From: an uncultured Clostridium sp.
GTDB taxonomy: Bacteria; Bacillota; Clostridia; TANB77; CAG-508
Assembly (NCBI GenBank): GCA_948468275.1
Contig: CAOKHI010000011.1
Coordinates: 1 to 43,697, forward strand
Length of the DNA: 43,697 nt
Direction: 5' to 3'
Part shown: in pieces, positions 17,252 through 26,270 of the stretch
How the letters are laid out: each line of letters starts with the position of its first letter
Numbering within the stretch: position 1 is the stretch's first letter
The notes under the pieces: model-generated
Databases searched by the model: none
What the model was told of the DNA's origin: nothing
Seen by the model: only the letters and a program-made list of their open reading frames with translations
Made by a program: the position numbers and the translations under genes

Positions 17252-18208
17252 TTATATTAAAATTTTTCCTTTTTCTAACTTGTTTCCACGTAAAAAGTCA
17301 CATATATTCATCCTTTTTGCATTTTCTGCTTGTATTTGTAATACACTTATTACTCCATCTATTGTTTTTATATATAATCCTATCTTATCTTCTGCAAGTA
17401 AAATTTGCCCTTCTTTTGCTTCATCTATTAATAGTTCTTGATGTAAATCTTTTAGTATATCCACTTTCCAGAATTTTAATTTCTTTCCTTCATATGTGCT
17501 ATATGCTCCCATTATAGGATCTAGTCCTCTTACTAAATTTTTAATCTGTGTTGATGTCATTTTAGTCCACTCTATTTTAGACATCTGTTTACTTAGCATT
17601 GGCGCTAATGTGTAATCAGTTTCTTGTTTAGTTCGTGGAGCCTTTTTTTGTTCTATTTTGTTTACTGTTTGTAATAATAGCTGTGCTCCTATTGTTGAAA
17701 GTTTATTCCATAATTCACCTGTCGTTTCATCTTGCCCTATTTCTACCTCTTGTTTTAGTATAATATCCCCTGCATCCATCTCCTCATTCATATATATTGT
17801 TGTTATACCTGTAGTTTTATCTCCATTTATTACTGCCCATTGTATAGGTGCTGCCCCTCTATATTTGGGTAATATTGAACCATGTAAATTTATACATCCT
17901 AATTGTGGAATATCTAAAACTTCCTTTGGTAAAATCTTTCCATAAGCTACAACACATATTATATCTGGATTTAGTTCTTTTATTTTATTTGTAAATTCTG
18001 TATTATTTTTTATGCAGTTAGGTTGATATACATCTAATTCATTTTGTATAGCATACTCCTTTACAGGTGATGCTATCATTTTCATTCCTCTTCCTTTTGG
18101 TCTATCTAAATTTGTTACAACTCCTATTATTTTATGCCCATATTTGTGTAATACTTCTAATGACTCTTTAGCAAAATCTGGTGTACCCATAAATAATATT
18201 TTTAGCAT
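17252..18208 (-). CDS. fmt: Methionyl-tRNA formyltransferase
   Basis: Fmt formylates initiator Met-tRNA using 10-formyl-THF. The 318-aa protein has the formyltransferase domain with MGTPDFAKESL at the N-terminus, the active-site motif NLHGSILPKYRGAAPI (Asn, His) and a C-terminal tRNA-binding domain (from about residue 205). Length is family-typical. It lies 11 nt downstream of def, the classic pairing of formylation and deformylation, and probably shares the priA-def-fmt transcript. FolD, which supplies 10-formyl-THF, is encoded 4 kb upstream on the same strand. Confidence 0.97.
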   Translation of the reverse strand: MLKILFMGTPDFAKESLEVLHKYGHKIIGVVTNLDRPKGRGMKMIASPVKEYAIQNELDVYQPNCIKNNTEFTNKIKELNPDIICVVAYGKILPKEVLDIPQLGCINLHGSILPKYRGAAPIQWAVINGDKTTGITTIYMNEEMDAGDIILKQEVEIGQDETTGELWNKLSTIGAQLLLQTVNKIEQKKAPRTKQETDYTLAPMLSKQMSKIEWTKMTSTQIKNLVRGLDPIMGAYSTYEGKKLKFWKVDILKDLHQELLIDEAKEGQILLAEDKIGLYIKTIDGVISVLQIQAENAKRMNICDFLRGNKLEKGKILI

Positions 18209-18219
18209 TTACATCCTCC

Positions 18220-18702
18220 CTATTTGTTATCTTCTGGTGTAGCTATTTGCATTGTTCCTGGTAAAATTTTATCCATAAATACTTCTCCATTTAAATGATC
18301 TATTTCATGTGATAAAGCCTGTGCCTTTAAGTCTTTACCTGTAATTGTAATTTTTTTACCTTCTTTATTTAATCCTTCTACTACTATTTCTTTTGGTCTT
18401 ACTACTTTTGCAAATTTATTTGGAAAGCTTAAACACCCTTCTTCTACTATTTGCTCTCCTTTTTTCTTTTTTATTTCTGGATTAATTAGTATAATTGGTT
18501 CTTCTTCATAATCTGTATGAATTACAATAACTCTTTTTAATATCCCAACTTGAACAGCAGCAAGTCCTACTCCCTCTAATCTATGCATTGTTTCTAGCAT
18601 ATCTTCTATTAAAATAAGTAATTTTTCATCTATTGTTTCTACTGGCTTAGATATCTTTTTTAATATTTCGTCTCCTTCTTGTCTTATGGTTCTTATAGCC
18701 AC
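18220..18702 (-). CDS. def: Peptide deformylase
   Basis: Def removes the N-formyl group from nascent proteins at the ribosome exit. All three motifs of the metal site are present in the 160-aa protein: GVGLAAVQVG, EEGCLSFP (metal-binding Cys) and HEIDHLNG (two His ligands and catalytic Glu). It follows priA by 31 nt and precedes fmt, a gene order common in Firmicutes. Confidence 0.97.
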   Translation of the reverse strand: MAIRTIRQEGDEILKKISKPVETIDEKLLILIEDMLETMHRLEGVGLAAVQVGILKRVIVIHTDYEEEPIILINPEIKKKKGEQIVEEGCLSFPNKFAKVVRPKEIVVEGLNKEGKKITITGKDLKAQALSHEIDHLNGEVFMDKILPGTMQIATPEDNK

Positions 18703-18733
18703 TTTTTATTCCTCCCTTACTTAAACTATTTAT

Positions 18734-20978
18734 TTAAATCATATTTGTAGGATTTATATCTACAATAATTCGTACTTTATTTGAATTGTCTTTATACATC
18801 TTTTGTAGTATGTTATTTAATGTGTTTATTATATTATTATCTACATTGCCCTTTAGTATAACCCTCCACCTATATTTATTTTTAATTTTATCTATTGGTG
18901 CTGGTCGTGGATTATAAATATATAAATCTTTTATTTGATGTGTAGCCCCTTTTATTTCATTATATATCTTATTAGATGTATTTTCTACTTGTTTTTCATC
19001 TTCACCACTTATTCCGAATAATATTATATCGCAAAAAGGTGGATATTTCAATTGTTTTCTTAAGTTTATCTCTGTATCATAGAAAATATCATAATTTTGC
19101 TCCTTAGCACACTCTATGCTAAAATTATCTGGATTGTATGTTTGAATAACTACTTTACCTTCTAAATTTTCCCTTCCTGCTCTTCCTGCAACTTGTGTTA
19201 ATATTTGAAATGTCCTCTCATTCGCTCTATAATCATCTATGTTTAAGCTACCATCTGCTGCAATTACTCCTACTAAAGTTACATTTGGAAAATGATGTCC
19301 TTTTACTACCATTTGAGTTCCTATTAAAATATCTATATTTTCTTTTCTAAATTTATTTAAAATTTCTTCATGTGAATTCTTTTTTGAAACTGTATCTACA
19401 TCCATCCTAATTGTTGTAGCATTTGGAAATATTTTATTTATTTGTGCTTCTAGTTTTTGTGTTCCTGTTCCAAAATATTTTATCTTATCGCTTCCACATT
19501 CTGGACATATTTTTAAATTTTCTTGCTCATAACCACAATAATGACACTTTAACCTATTCTGATTCAAGTGGTATGTGAGCGTTATATTGCAATTTTTACA
19601 TTTTACAGTATACCCACAATTTCTGCACATTACAAATGTAGCAAATCCCCTCCTATTTAAAAACAAAATAGTTTGTCTCCTCTGTTTTAAATTTGTTTGT
19701 ATTTCTTGATATAGTTTAATACTTAACATTGTCTTATTCCCATTTGCAAGCTCTTGTCTTAAGTCTACTATATCTACACAAGGTAAACTAGAGTTATTTG
19801 CTCTTTTTGTTAATTTAAGTAACTTTATTTCTCCATTATTCGCCTTATAAAATGTTGTAATATCTGGCGTTGCACTTCCTAATACTAATGGAATATTATT
19901 CAACTTTGCTAAATATTTAGATATTTCCTTAGCATTATATCGAGGTGGCATTTCTGATTTGTAAGAACTGTCATGCTCTTCATCTATAATAATTAATCCT
20001 AAATTTTTAACAGGAGCAAATATAGCTGAACGTGCTCCTATTATTATTTTAGCTTCATTTTTTTGTATTCTTCTCCATTGATCATATCTTTCACCAACAG
20101 ATAATTTACTATGAAGTACAGCGATTTTATCTTGTCCAAATCTTGCTATAAATCTATCTACCATCTGTGGTGTTAATGATATTTCTGGAACTAACATAAT
20201 AGCAGATTTGTCTTTTTCTAATGTCTTTTTTATCAATTGCAAATATATTTCTGTTTTACCGTGAACCTGTTATACCATATATTAAAAATTCTTTGAATTC
20301 ATTTTTATTTATTGTATCTAATACTGTATCATATGCTAATTTTTGTTGGGTCGTTAGTTCTAAATCTACAGTCTTCTGAACATTTTTATTTATAAAAGGA
20401 TTTCTTTCTACTTGTTTTTCTACTATTTCTAAATATCCATTTTTTTCTAATGTATTTATGATATTTCTAGATACATCTGCAAAAGCTTCCAAATCAGTTA
20501 CTAATACACCCTCATTTTCTTTTAAGAAATTCATAACTCTAATTTGTTTTTCTGACTTTAGTACTTTATTTTCTATATCAAATTCAATTTCATCAATCTC
20601 TTTTTTTAAATATACAAAATTCAAACATTTTTCTTTTACTCTGTTATCTAATACTTTGCTAGTAGTTCCTGGTGGTAACATCATTTTTATACAATCCGAA
20701 ATATTACAAAAATATCTACTTGCCATCCATTTGGCAAGTTCAATATTATTCTTTGTAAGATTAAAACCTTCTTGAACTCCTGCAATATCTTTTACCTTAT
20801 ATGCAGAATTCTGCTTAAACCCAATAATAAAACCTTCTTCTAATCTCTTAGAATTTCCAAATGGTATTAAAATTCTCATTCCAACATCTAGCATGCCAGC
20901 AAATTTTGCTGGCACATTATAATCAAAAGTCCTATTTAAATTCTTAACTGTACTATTTATTATAACTTCTGCTATCAC
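18734..20978 (-). CDS. priA: Primosomal helicase PriA, with a +1 frameshift at an in-frame CGG
   Basis: PriA restarts replication at stalled forks. The first frame starts at GTG 20978 (AAGGAGAATT upstream), covers the 3'-OH-binding and winged-helix regions, and reads IYGITGS-CGG-TAA, stopping in the middle of the Walker A motif. Skipping the C at 20261 gives GITGSGKTEIYLQL, the canonical PriA Walker A, and an open frame to 18734. That frame contains the DEEH helicase box (IIDEEHD), the zinc cluster (CRNCGYTVKCKNC; CHYCGYEQ; CPECG) and the motif QVAGRAGR. The joined length, 747 aa, is normal. The restored residue (Gly240) is an essential Walker A glycine, so without the shift no active PriA could be made. 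Confidence 0.92.
20259..20261 (-). other. +1 frameshift site 3: TCA-CGG-T in priA
   Basis: The coding strand reads GGT TCA CGG TAA AAC. Dropping the C at 20261 gives GGT TCA GGT AAA ACA (GSGKT). The zero-frame stop TAA follows the CGG directly. This is the most diagnostic site because the glycine is invariant in P-loop helicases. Confidence 0.9.
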
Positions 20979-21081
20979 ATTTAATTCTCCTTATTTGTTT
21001 TATTTAGTATATCAAATAACTCTAATTTCTACAAGAATATTTCAAAACAAATTCATAGTAAATTGTTATAGACCAATGATT

Positions 21082-21963
21082 TTAATTTTTAAAATTATTA
21101 TACTCTTCTAATACATCTTCTACACATGTTACAATTTTTGCCCCTTCTTTAATTAAACTATTTGTACCTTTTGAATTTAGAGATGTTATGTTTCCAGGAA
21201 CTACAAATACATCTTTTCCTTGTTCTTGTGCAAAATCTACTGTTATTAATGTTCCACTTTTTTCTTTTGCCTCTATTACAATTACCCCATTACTTAAACC
21301 ACTTACAATTCTATTTCTAGCTGGAAAATTCATTCTTTCTGGTCTTGTTCCTATTACATATTCAGATATTATTGCCCCTCCTGTTTTTACTATTTCATGA
21401 AATAATCCTATATTTTCCTTTGGGTACACTCTATCTAATCCATTTCCTAGTACTGCTATTGTTTTTCCTTTCGCCTTAATACAACCTATGTGAGCAAAAC
21501 TGTCTATTCCAGTTGCCAATCCACTTACTATATTTATTCCTTTTTGTGATAATTCATAAGCTAAATCATTTGCTACTTTTTTGCCATAAGTGCTACATTG
21601 TCTGCATCCTATCATACTTATTGAAAAATCTTGTAATATTTTTTTATTACCTTTAATATACAGCATTACTGGTGGATCATATATATTCCTTAATTTATTT
21701 GGATATTCTTCATCTTCTATTGTAATTAGCTCTATATTATACTTATCCATATATTCTATATATCTGTCTAATCCATTTTTATAATTCTCATCACAAATCT
21801 TTTTAGCTAAAACCTCACCTATTCCTTCTACATTTTTTAATTCTTCTTCATCTTGATACCATATATTTTCTGGATTTTGAAATTGTTGTAATAATTTATT
21901 AATTTTTATACTTCCAAGTCCCTCTATTCTAGATAACCATACCCAATATTTTTTATCTTTCAT
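21082..21963 (-). CDS. dprA: DNA-processing protein DprA
   Basis: DprA binds incoming single-stranded DNA and loads RecA during natural transformation; it is also conserved in non-competent bacteria. The 293-aa protein has an N-terminal helix-hairpin-helix-like region (NVEGIGEVLAKKI) and a Rossmann-type DprA domain with MIGCRQCSTYG, SGLATGIDSFAH and NFPARNRIVSGLS. The C-terminal winged helix found in some homologues is absent. Unlike priA, recJ and recG it is in one frame and has no in-frame CGG. Confidence 0.94.
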   Translation of the reverse strand: MKDKKYWVWLSRIEGLGSIKINKLLQQFQNPENIWYQDEEELKNVEGIGEVLAKKICDENYKNGLDRYIEYMDKYNIELITIEDEEYPNKLRNIYDPPVMLYIKGNKKILQDFSISMIGCRQCSTYGKKVANDLAYELSQKGINIVSGLATGIDSFAHIGCIKAKGKTIAVLGNGLDRVYPKENIGLFHEIVKTGGAIISEYVIGTRPERMNFPARNRIVSGLSNGVIVIEAKEKSGTLITVDFAQEQGKDVFVVPGNITSLNSKGTNSLIKEGAKIVTCVEDVLEEYNNFKN

Positions 21964-22031
21964 TATCCTATTTTTATGATATATTTAATAATTTAAATAA
22001 TCATATACTCCTTTCCTTTTATTTATAACGC

Positions 22032-22060
22032 AAAAAGAGAGCTTTAATAAAATTGCTCCC
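22032..22060 (-). terminator. Terminator downstream of folD
   Basis: On the minus strand GGGAGC (22055-22060) pairs with GCTCTC (22037-22042), followed by five T. A second hairpin without a T-run (ATGTAAATAAT, 22068-22098) lies between it and the folD stop. Together they separate folD from dprA. Confidence 0.55.
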
Positions 22061-22104
22061 TTCAATTATGTAAATAATCTGCCCATAATTATTTACATTA
22101 ATAT

Positions 22105-22944
22105 TTAATTTATTTTTGCAGCTTTTACTAAATTTGTCATAAGCATTGCTACTGTCATTGGTCCTACTCCACCTGGAACTGGAGTTATAAAAGATGCTTT
22201 TTTAGAAACCTCATCAAAATCTACATCTCCTACTATTCTTCCATCATCTAATCTATTAATTCCAACATCTATAACAACAGCTCCTTGTCTTATCATATCT
22301 GCTTTCACATAATTTGCTTTTCCAATTGCTGCAATTATAATATCTGCATCTTTAGTTGCCTTTTTTATATCTTTGGTTTTTGAATGGCAAACTGTAACTG
22401 TCGCATTTTTATTTAACAAACATTGTAGTAATGGTTTTCCTACTATATTGCTTCTTCCTATTATAACCGCATGTGCCCCCTCCATAGGTATATTATATGA
22501 TTCTAGCATTTTTATTATTCCATATGGTGTGCAAGATACAAAACAGTCCTGATTCAAACTTAATTTTCCCACATTTATAGGGTTAAATCCATCTACATCT
22601 TTTGAAGTTGCAATTTCCTTAAATGCTTCATTTATATCTAAATGTTTTGGTATAGGACTTTGAAGAAGTATACCATGTATTGAATTATCTTCATTTAATC
22701 TGTGAATTAAATCTAAAAGTTCGTCCATAGTAGTATCATCACCTAACAAAAATTCCTCATATTCTACGCCTATATCTTCACACGCCTTAGATTTATTTTT
22801 AACATACACCTTTGAAGCCTTATCTTCACCTATCATTATTACAGCAAGTTTTGGAAATACTCCTTCTTTATTCATTTGTATAACTTCTTGTTTCAAATTA
22901 GCTCTAATAGTTTTTGCAAGTTCTTTTCCATCTATTAATTCCAT
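22105..22944 (-). CDS. folD: Methylenetetrahydrofolate dehydrogenase/cyclohydrolase FolD
   Basis: FolD interconverts 5,10-methylene-THF and 10-formyl-THF, feeding purine synthesis and Met-tRNA formylation. The 279-aa length is typical. Motifs include the catalytic-Lys region YVKNKSKACEDIG, ILLQSPIPKH, the nucleotide-binding GRSNIVGKPL and the C-terminal PVPGGVGPMTVA. It is a single-gene unit ending in a terminator. Confidence 0.97.
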   Translation of the reverse strand: MELIDGKELAKTIRANLKQEVIQMNKEGVFPKLAVIMIGEDKASKVYVKNKSKACEDIGVEYEEFLLGDDTTMDELLDLIHRLNEDNSIHGILLQSPIPKHLDINEAFKEIATSKDVDGFNPINVGKLSLNQDCFVSCTPYGIIKMLESYNIPMEGAHAVIIGRSNIVGKPLLQCLLNKNATVTVCHSKTKDIKKATKDADIIIAAIGKANYVKADMIRQGAVVIDVGINRLDDGRIVGDVDFDEVSKKASFITPVPGGVGPMTVAMLMTNLVKAAKIN

Positions 22945-23014
22945 TTTTCTCTCCTTGTTTTTTATCTATTGTACATTAACTAATCTAATTTTGCAATAAA
23001 TTTTGTATATTTTA

Positions 23015-24172
23015 TTAATAATCATCAAGCTTAAATCCATAAAATCGCATAAGTCCAGTATATCCACAATGATATCTAGTTCTAATTACATTACTAGAAA
23101 TAAATTTTATTCCTACTCCTGTTACAACTTCTTTATTATCTATTATATTTGAATAACTTTTTACTGAATTATTATAATTTATTCCAACATTCTCTTTTAA
23201 GTTAAGCCATTCTCCATTCTTTTTTCCTATAATATTAATAGCAGAATTAACTGAATAATTGGCATTCATATATGTACTAAAGCTATATCCATATATTACA
23301 TATTTGTTTTCATAAAAACTAAAGCCAACATATCTGTTTAGTGGAGATCCACCTTCTTGTGTAGGTATCCATGTCGCATCTATAAATGTTGAAAATACTC
23401 TATAAGGATGAAGTTCTGCATAATTAGTTTCTGCTTCTTCAATCTCTGAAGTTGGACCTGTTAGTATAGGAGTTACTAATCTATTATTATGAAAAGCTGT
23501 AAAATATTCTGAGGATTTTAATTTAATCCATAATTCATCTTTTAAATAAACCTTATAACTTGCATAATCTGATTTTGAAAGTTCTGTAATAGCATTTTGT
23601 GAATTTAATATAGCTTCCATAATTCTTTCATTTTCTACCATATAATCAATAGCAGGTTTTGAATTCATTAATTTAGTTAATAATCTTCCTTCTAAAACAT
23701 CCTCTAAACTTAAAGAAAATTCACCTAATTGTTCAATCCATTTTTTCAAATCATCATCTTGTATATTCATTCCTATGTTACCGCCATTATTATTAATTTT
23801 TACATTATCAATAGAAACAATTTGCAATGAATTATCTATTTCAAATTTATATGGATACTCTTTTAATTTAGTATAAATTGCTGTCACATCACTTACATCA
23901 ATTTTATATAAACTAGCTATTTCATTATTTTTCTTAATTACATATTTGAATATTACTTAATTTTAAATTCATAACTTCTATAGCTGTTTTTTTCTATTTT
24001 CCTTTGTAGCATTCTGTGCTTTATCTAATAAACCATTATTAACAACTAAATATATCCCAACTCCTGCTAGTATTAATAACACTATTATAGTCAAAACAAG
24101 ACTAACTAAAGTTACTCCCTCTTTGCATTTTACTTCTATACCAATCTTAATATTAGCTCCTTTGTATTTCAC
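23015..24172 (-). pseudogene. Prepilin-like surface protein, broken by a frameshift and a stop
   Basis: The 64-aa first part has a type IV prepilin-like N-terminus (KEGVTLVSLVLTIIVLLILAGVGIYL), a class III-type leader with hydrophobic helix. It ends at ATKENRKK in a run of seven A. Adding one A restores a frame reading TAIEVMNLKLSNIQ, which then meets an in-frame TAA before NNEIASLYKIDVSD, and continues into the 290-aa second ORF (to 23015), a secreted-type Asn/Tyr-rich domain. So one gene of about 380 codons carries two lesions, neither involving CGG. This is ordinary decay, or a homopolymer error plus one nonsense change. The paralogue at 24365-25453 is intact. Confidence 0.75.
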
Positions 24173-24266
24173 ACATATTTTTCTCTTTTATAAAATTCTA
24201 TATTTTTTGCAATATCTTTGTCAACACAATTTCAAGTTTAATTGTTCATCATTTTTCATAATAACT

Positions 24267-24307
24267 TTAATAACCGCTTACTAATTTTTTTAGTAAGCGG
24301 TTATTAA
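24267..24307 (-). terminator. Strong hairpin between the two prepilin-like genes
   Basis: A perfect 17-bp stem (TTAATAACCGCTTACTA and its complement) has a 7-nt loop, about 60 bp downstream of the 362-aa prepilin-like gene. It is probably that gene's terminator, although no T-run follows. Confidence 0.6.
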
Positions 24308-24364
24308 AATAACATATTTACAGTTTACAGGCAATATGCAAAATGGATAAATATTAGTTTTTAT

Positions 24365-25453
24365 TTATTCTACTAATTCATATGGACTACTAAAAGTACC
24401 TGTTCCTGAATTTGTTTTTATACCAGTTTTTAGAGTAATTACAGGTCTTACATTATCTGCACGTCCAAAACTACTAGCAATACCTGTCGAATTTATACTC
24501 CACAAAGTGTTACCATCAATATCTCCTGTCGCTTTTACCCAACGCACACTAAAACCAGCTCTACTACTATTCGCCCCAGCACCACGAGATGCAAGAAAAT
24601 ATGATTTATTATTTTGTATATACCATATATTTGCATCTTTCATTCTATAAAAATCTTCTGTATAATCAGTATCACCTTTTATTAAATCTTGTGAATATAA
24701 AAAATCAAAATTTTCTTCATATAGCTCTTTTGTTCCTTCTGGATTTATTGGATTAGTTCCTACACATCTTCCACTTGTTGCATATTTGGGATTTACATAA
24801 TTTGAACAAAAGCTATTCAATGTAGGTATACAATTATTGTATCCAACTTTTCCATGTAAGATTAAATATTCATTATTTACTTTATTTTTACTTATTATTT
24901 GCAATCCACGTTCTGTATCATTATATAATACCTGCCATAATTCTATATATTCTTTTGTATTATATGTTTGTTCATTTTCATATCCTGTCTGTTTTGTTGT
25001 CATTGTAAACGTTTTTTCTGGCACTGTATATCTTATATAATCACCTGGTTGTGCAATCGCTGCCAAGCTTTCTCCTGGTGTTTCTGTTGGAATTTCTGGC
25101 TCCGTTGGATTACCTGGCTCCACCGTATTGCCTCCTGGATTTGTCGTATTTTCTCCTGGATTACTTGGATTGTTTGGATTTCCACCTGTTCCATCTCCTC
25201 CACTATTTATATCCTTTAACTCATCTAAAAAGTTTTTTACCACATTTTCTTCCTCATCTTGTGCCTGTCCATATCTCTGTGTTGCATTTTTTGCTTCTTC
25301 TGCTAACCCTTTCTCCCCTAAAATTCCTCTAATTGTCACTCCTGCTAATATTAATAATATTATTATAGTTATTACCAATGCCACTAACGTTATTCCTTTT
25401 TGTTCTTTATTTTCTACTTCCTTTTTAATTATATTTCTCTCATTTCTTATCAC
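24365..25453 (-). CDS. Prepilin-like secreted/surface protein (362 aa)
   Basis: After a short positively charged leader (to about residue 19, EQKG) comes the type IV prepilin-like segment ITLVALVITIIILLILAGV. The G/I junction would be cut by a prepilin peptidase. A linker follows (about 50-85), then a low-complexity Pro/Asn/Gly/Thr stretch (about 88-130, PNNPSNPGENT) and a C-terminal domain ending VRPVITLKTGIKTN...SSPYELVE. This architecture recurs in gut Clostridia surface proteins, whose function is unknown. The start is taken as GTG 25453 behind GGGGGT. It stands alone, flanked by hairpins, with a decayed paralogue downstream. Confidence 0.75.
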   Translation of the reverse strand: MIRNERNIIKKEVENKEQKGITLVALVITIIILLILAGVTIRGILGEKGLAEEAKNATQRYGQAQDEEENVVKNFLDELKDINSGGDGTGGNPNNPSNPGENTTNPGGNTVEPGNPTEPEIPTETPGESLAAIAQPGDYIRYTVPEKTFTMTTKQTGYENEQTYNTKEYIELWQVLYNDTERGLQIISKNKVNNEYLILHGKVGYNNCIPTLNSFCSNYVNPKYATSGRCVGTNPINPEGTKELYEENFDFLYSQDLIKGDTDYTEDFYRMKDANIWYIQNNKSYFLASRGAGANSSRAGFSVRWVKATGDIDGNTLWSINSTGIASSFGRADNVRPVITLKTGIKTNSGTGTFSSPYELVE

Positions 25454-25642
25454 GATTTTACCCCCTGTTTTTTATTAAATTTGTTTCAATATACAAATTT
25501 GCTTTTTGCTGTAGTATTTTTTTATTTTATTTTAATCTATTACTTTTTTCAATAAATTGTTTATTTTTTGTTTCTCATCTGTTTTCATAATTTGTTTATT
25601 TCATAAATACAACTTTTAGATTTACCTCTTCAAATAAAAGTA

Positions 25643-25678
25643 ATCCCAAAATTTGAGCACCTGCTCAAATTTTGGGAT
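25643..25678 (-). terminator. Terminator of the flavoprotein gene
   Basis: A perfect 17-bp stem (ATCCCAAAATTTGAGCA and its complement) with a 2-nt loop starts 12 bp after the stop codon. It is followed on the minus strand by a T-rich stretch. Confidence 0.7.
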
Positions 25679-25689
25679 ATTATTTTATA

Positions 25690-26247
25690 CTATTTTAGGC
25701 AAATTCCTCTGTCTGCTATTTTCTTGTTTGCTATATAGTATTCATTTCCTAAATATGTTATTAAATTTGCTTTTGGTAAATTTATTTTTCCATCTTGAAT
25801 TATTTCCTCTTTTGCATTTATTCCAACTATTTCTCCTATAAACATATGATGTGAACCTAGTTCTTTTATTTCTTTTAATTTACATTCTAAGTTTATTGGA
25901 CATTCCTTTATACTTGGTGCCTTTAAATGTGTACACTCTTCTTTGGTTAAGTTTGCTTCTTTAAATTTATCTATATCTTTTCCTGTTTTTGTTCCACAAA
26001 AATCTGTCTGCCAAACTAGATTTTCATCTGGAATGTTTATCACAAATTCTTTTGTACTTTTTATTATTTCATATGAATGTCTTGTTGGCCTTATTGATAC
26101 ATATACAAGTGGTGGCTCTGAATTTAATATTCCTGTCCACGCTATTGTTATAATATTAGATTTTTCCATATTTCCACATGACACCATAACTGCTGGAATT
26201 GGTGCAAGTATAGTTTGTGGATTCAACTGTTGTTTCATGCCTTTCAT
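25690..26247 (-). CDS. Flavin reductase-like, FMN-binding split-barrel protein
   Basis: This 185-aa protein matches the flavin reductase-like domain: an N-terminal PAVMVSCGNMEKSNIITIAWTG segment that forms the FMN pocket, VSIRPTRHSYEII and EFVINIP. In anaerobes such proteins act as flavin:NAD(P)H reductases or flavoredoxin-like electron carriers; which applies here is not visible. It is 23 nt downstream of rnr on the same strand and may be read through from it. Confidence 0.85.
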   Translation of the reverse strand: MKGMKQQLNPQTILAPIPAVMVSCGNMEKSNIITIAWTGILNSEPPLVYVSIRPTRHSYEIIKSTKEFVINIPDENLVWQTDFCGTKTGKDIDKFKEANLTKEECTHLKAPSIKECPINLECKLKEIKELGSHHMFIGEIVGINAKEEIIQDGKINLPKANLITYLGNEYYIANKKIADRGICLK

Positions 26248-26270
26248 CCCTTTCTAAAAATTTATTTTAC

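Noticed and set aside
23015..24172. Treating the split prepilin-like gene as another recoding site
   Set aside because: The break is in an A-run, there is an additional in-frame TAA, and no CGG is present, so it is ordinary decay or a homopolymer error.
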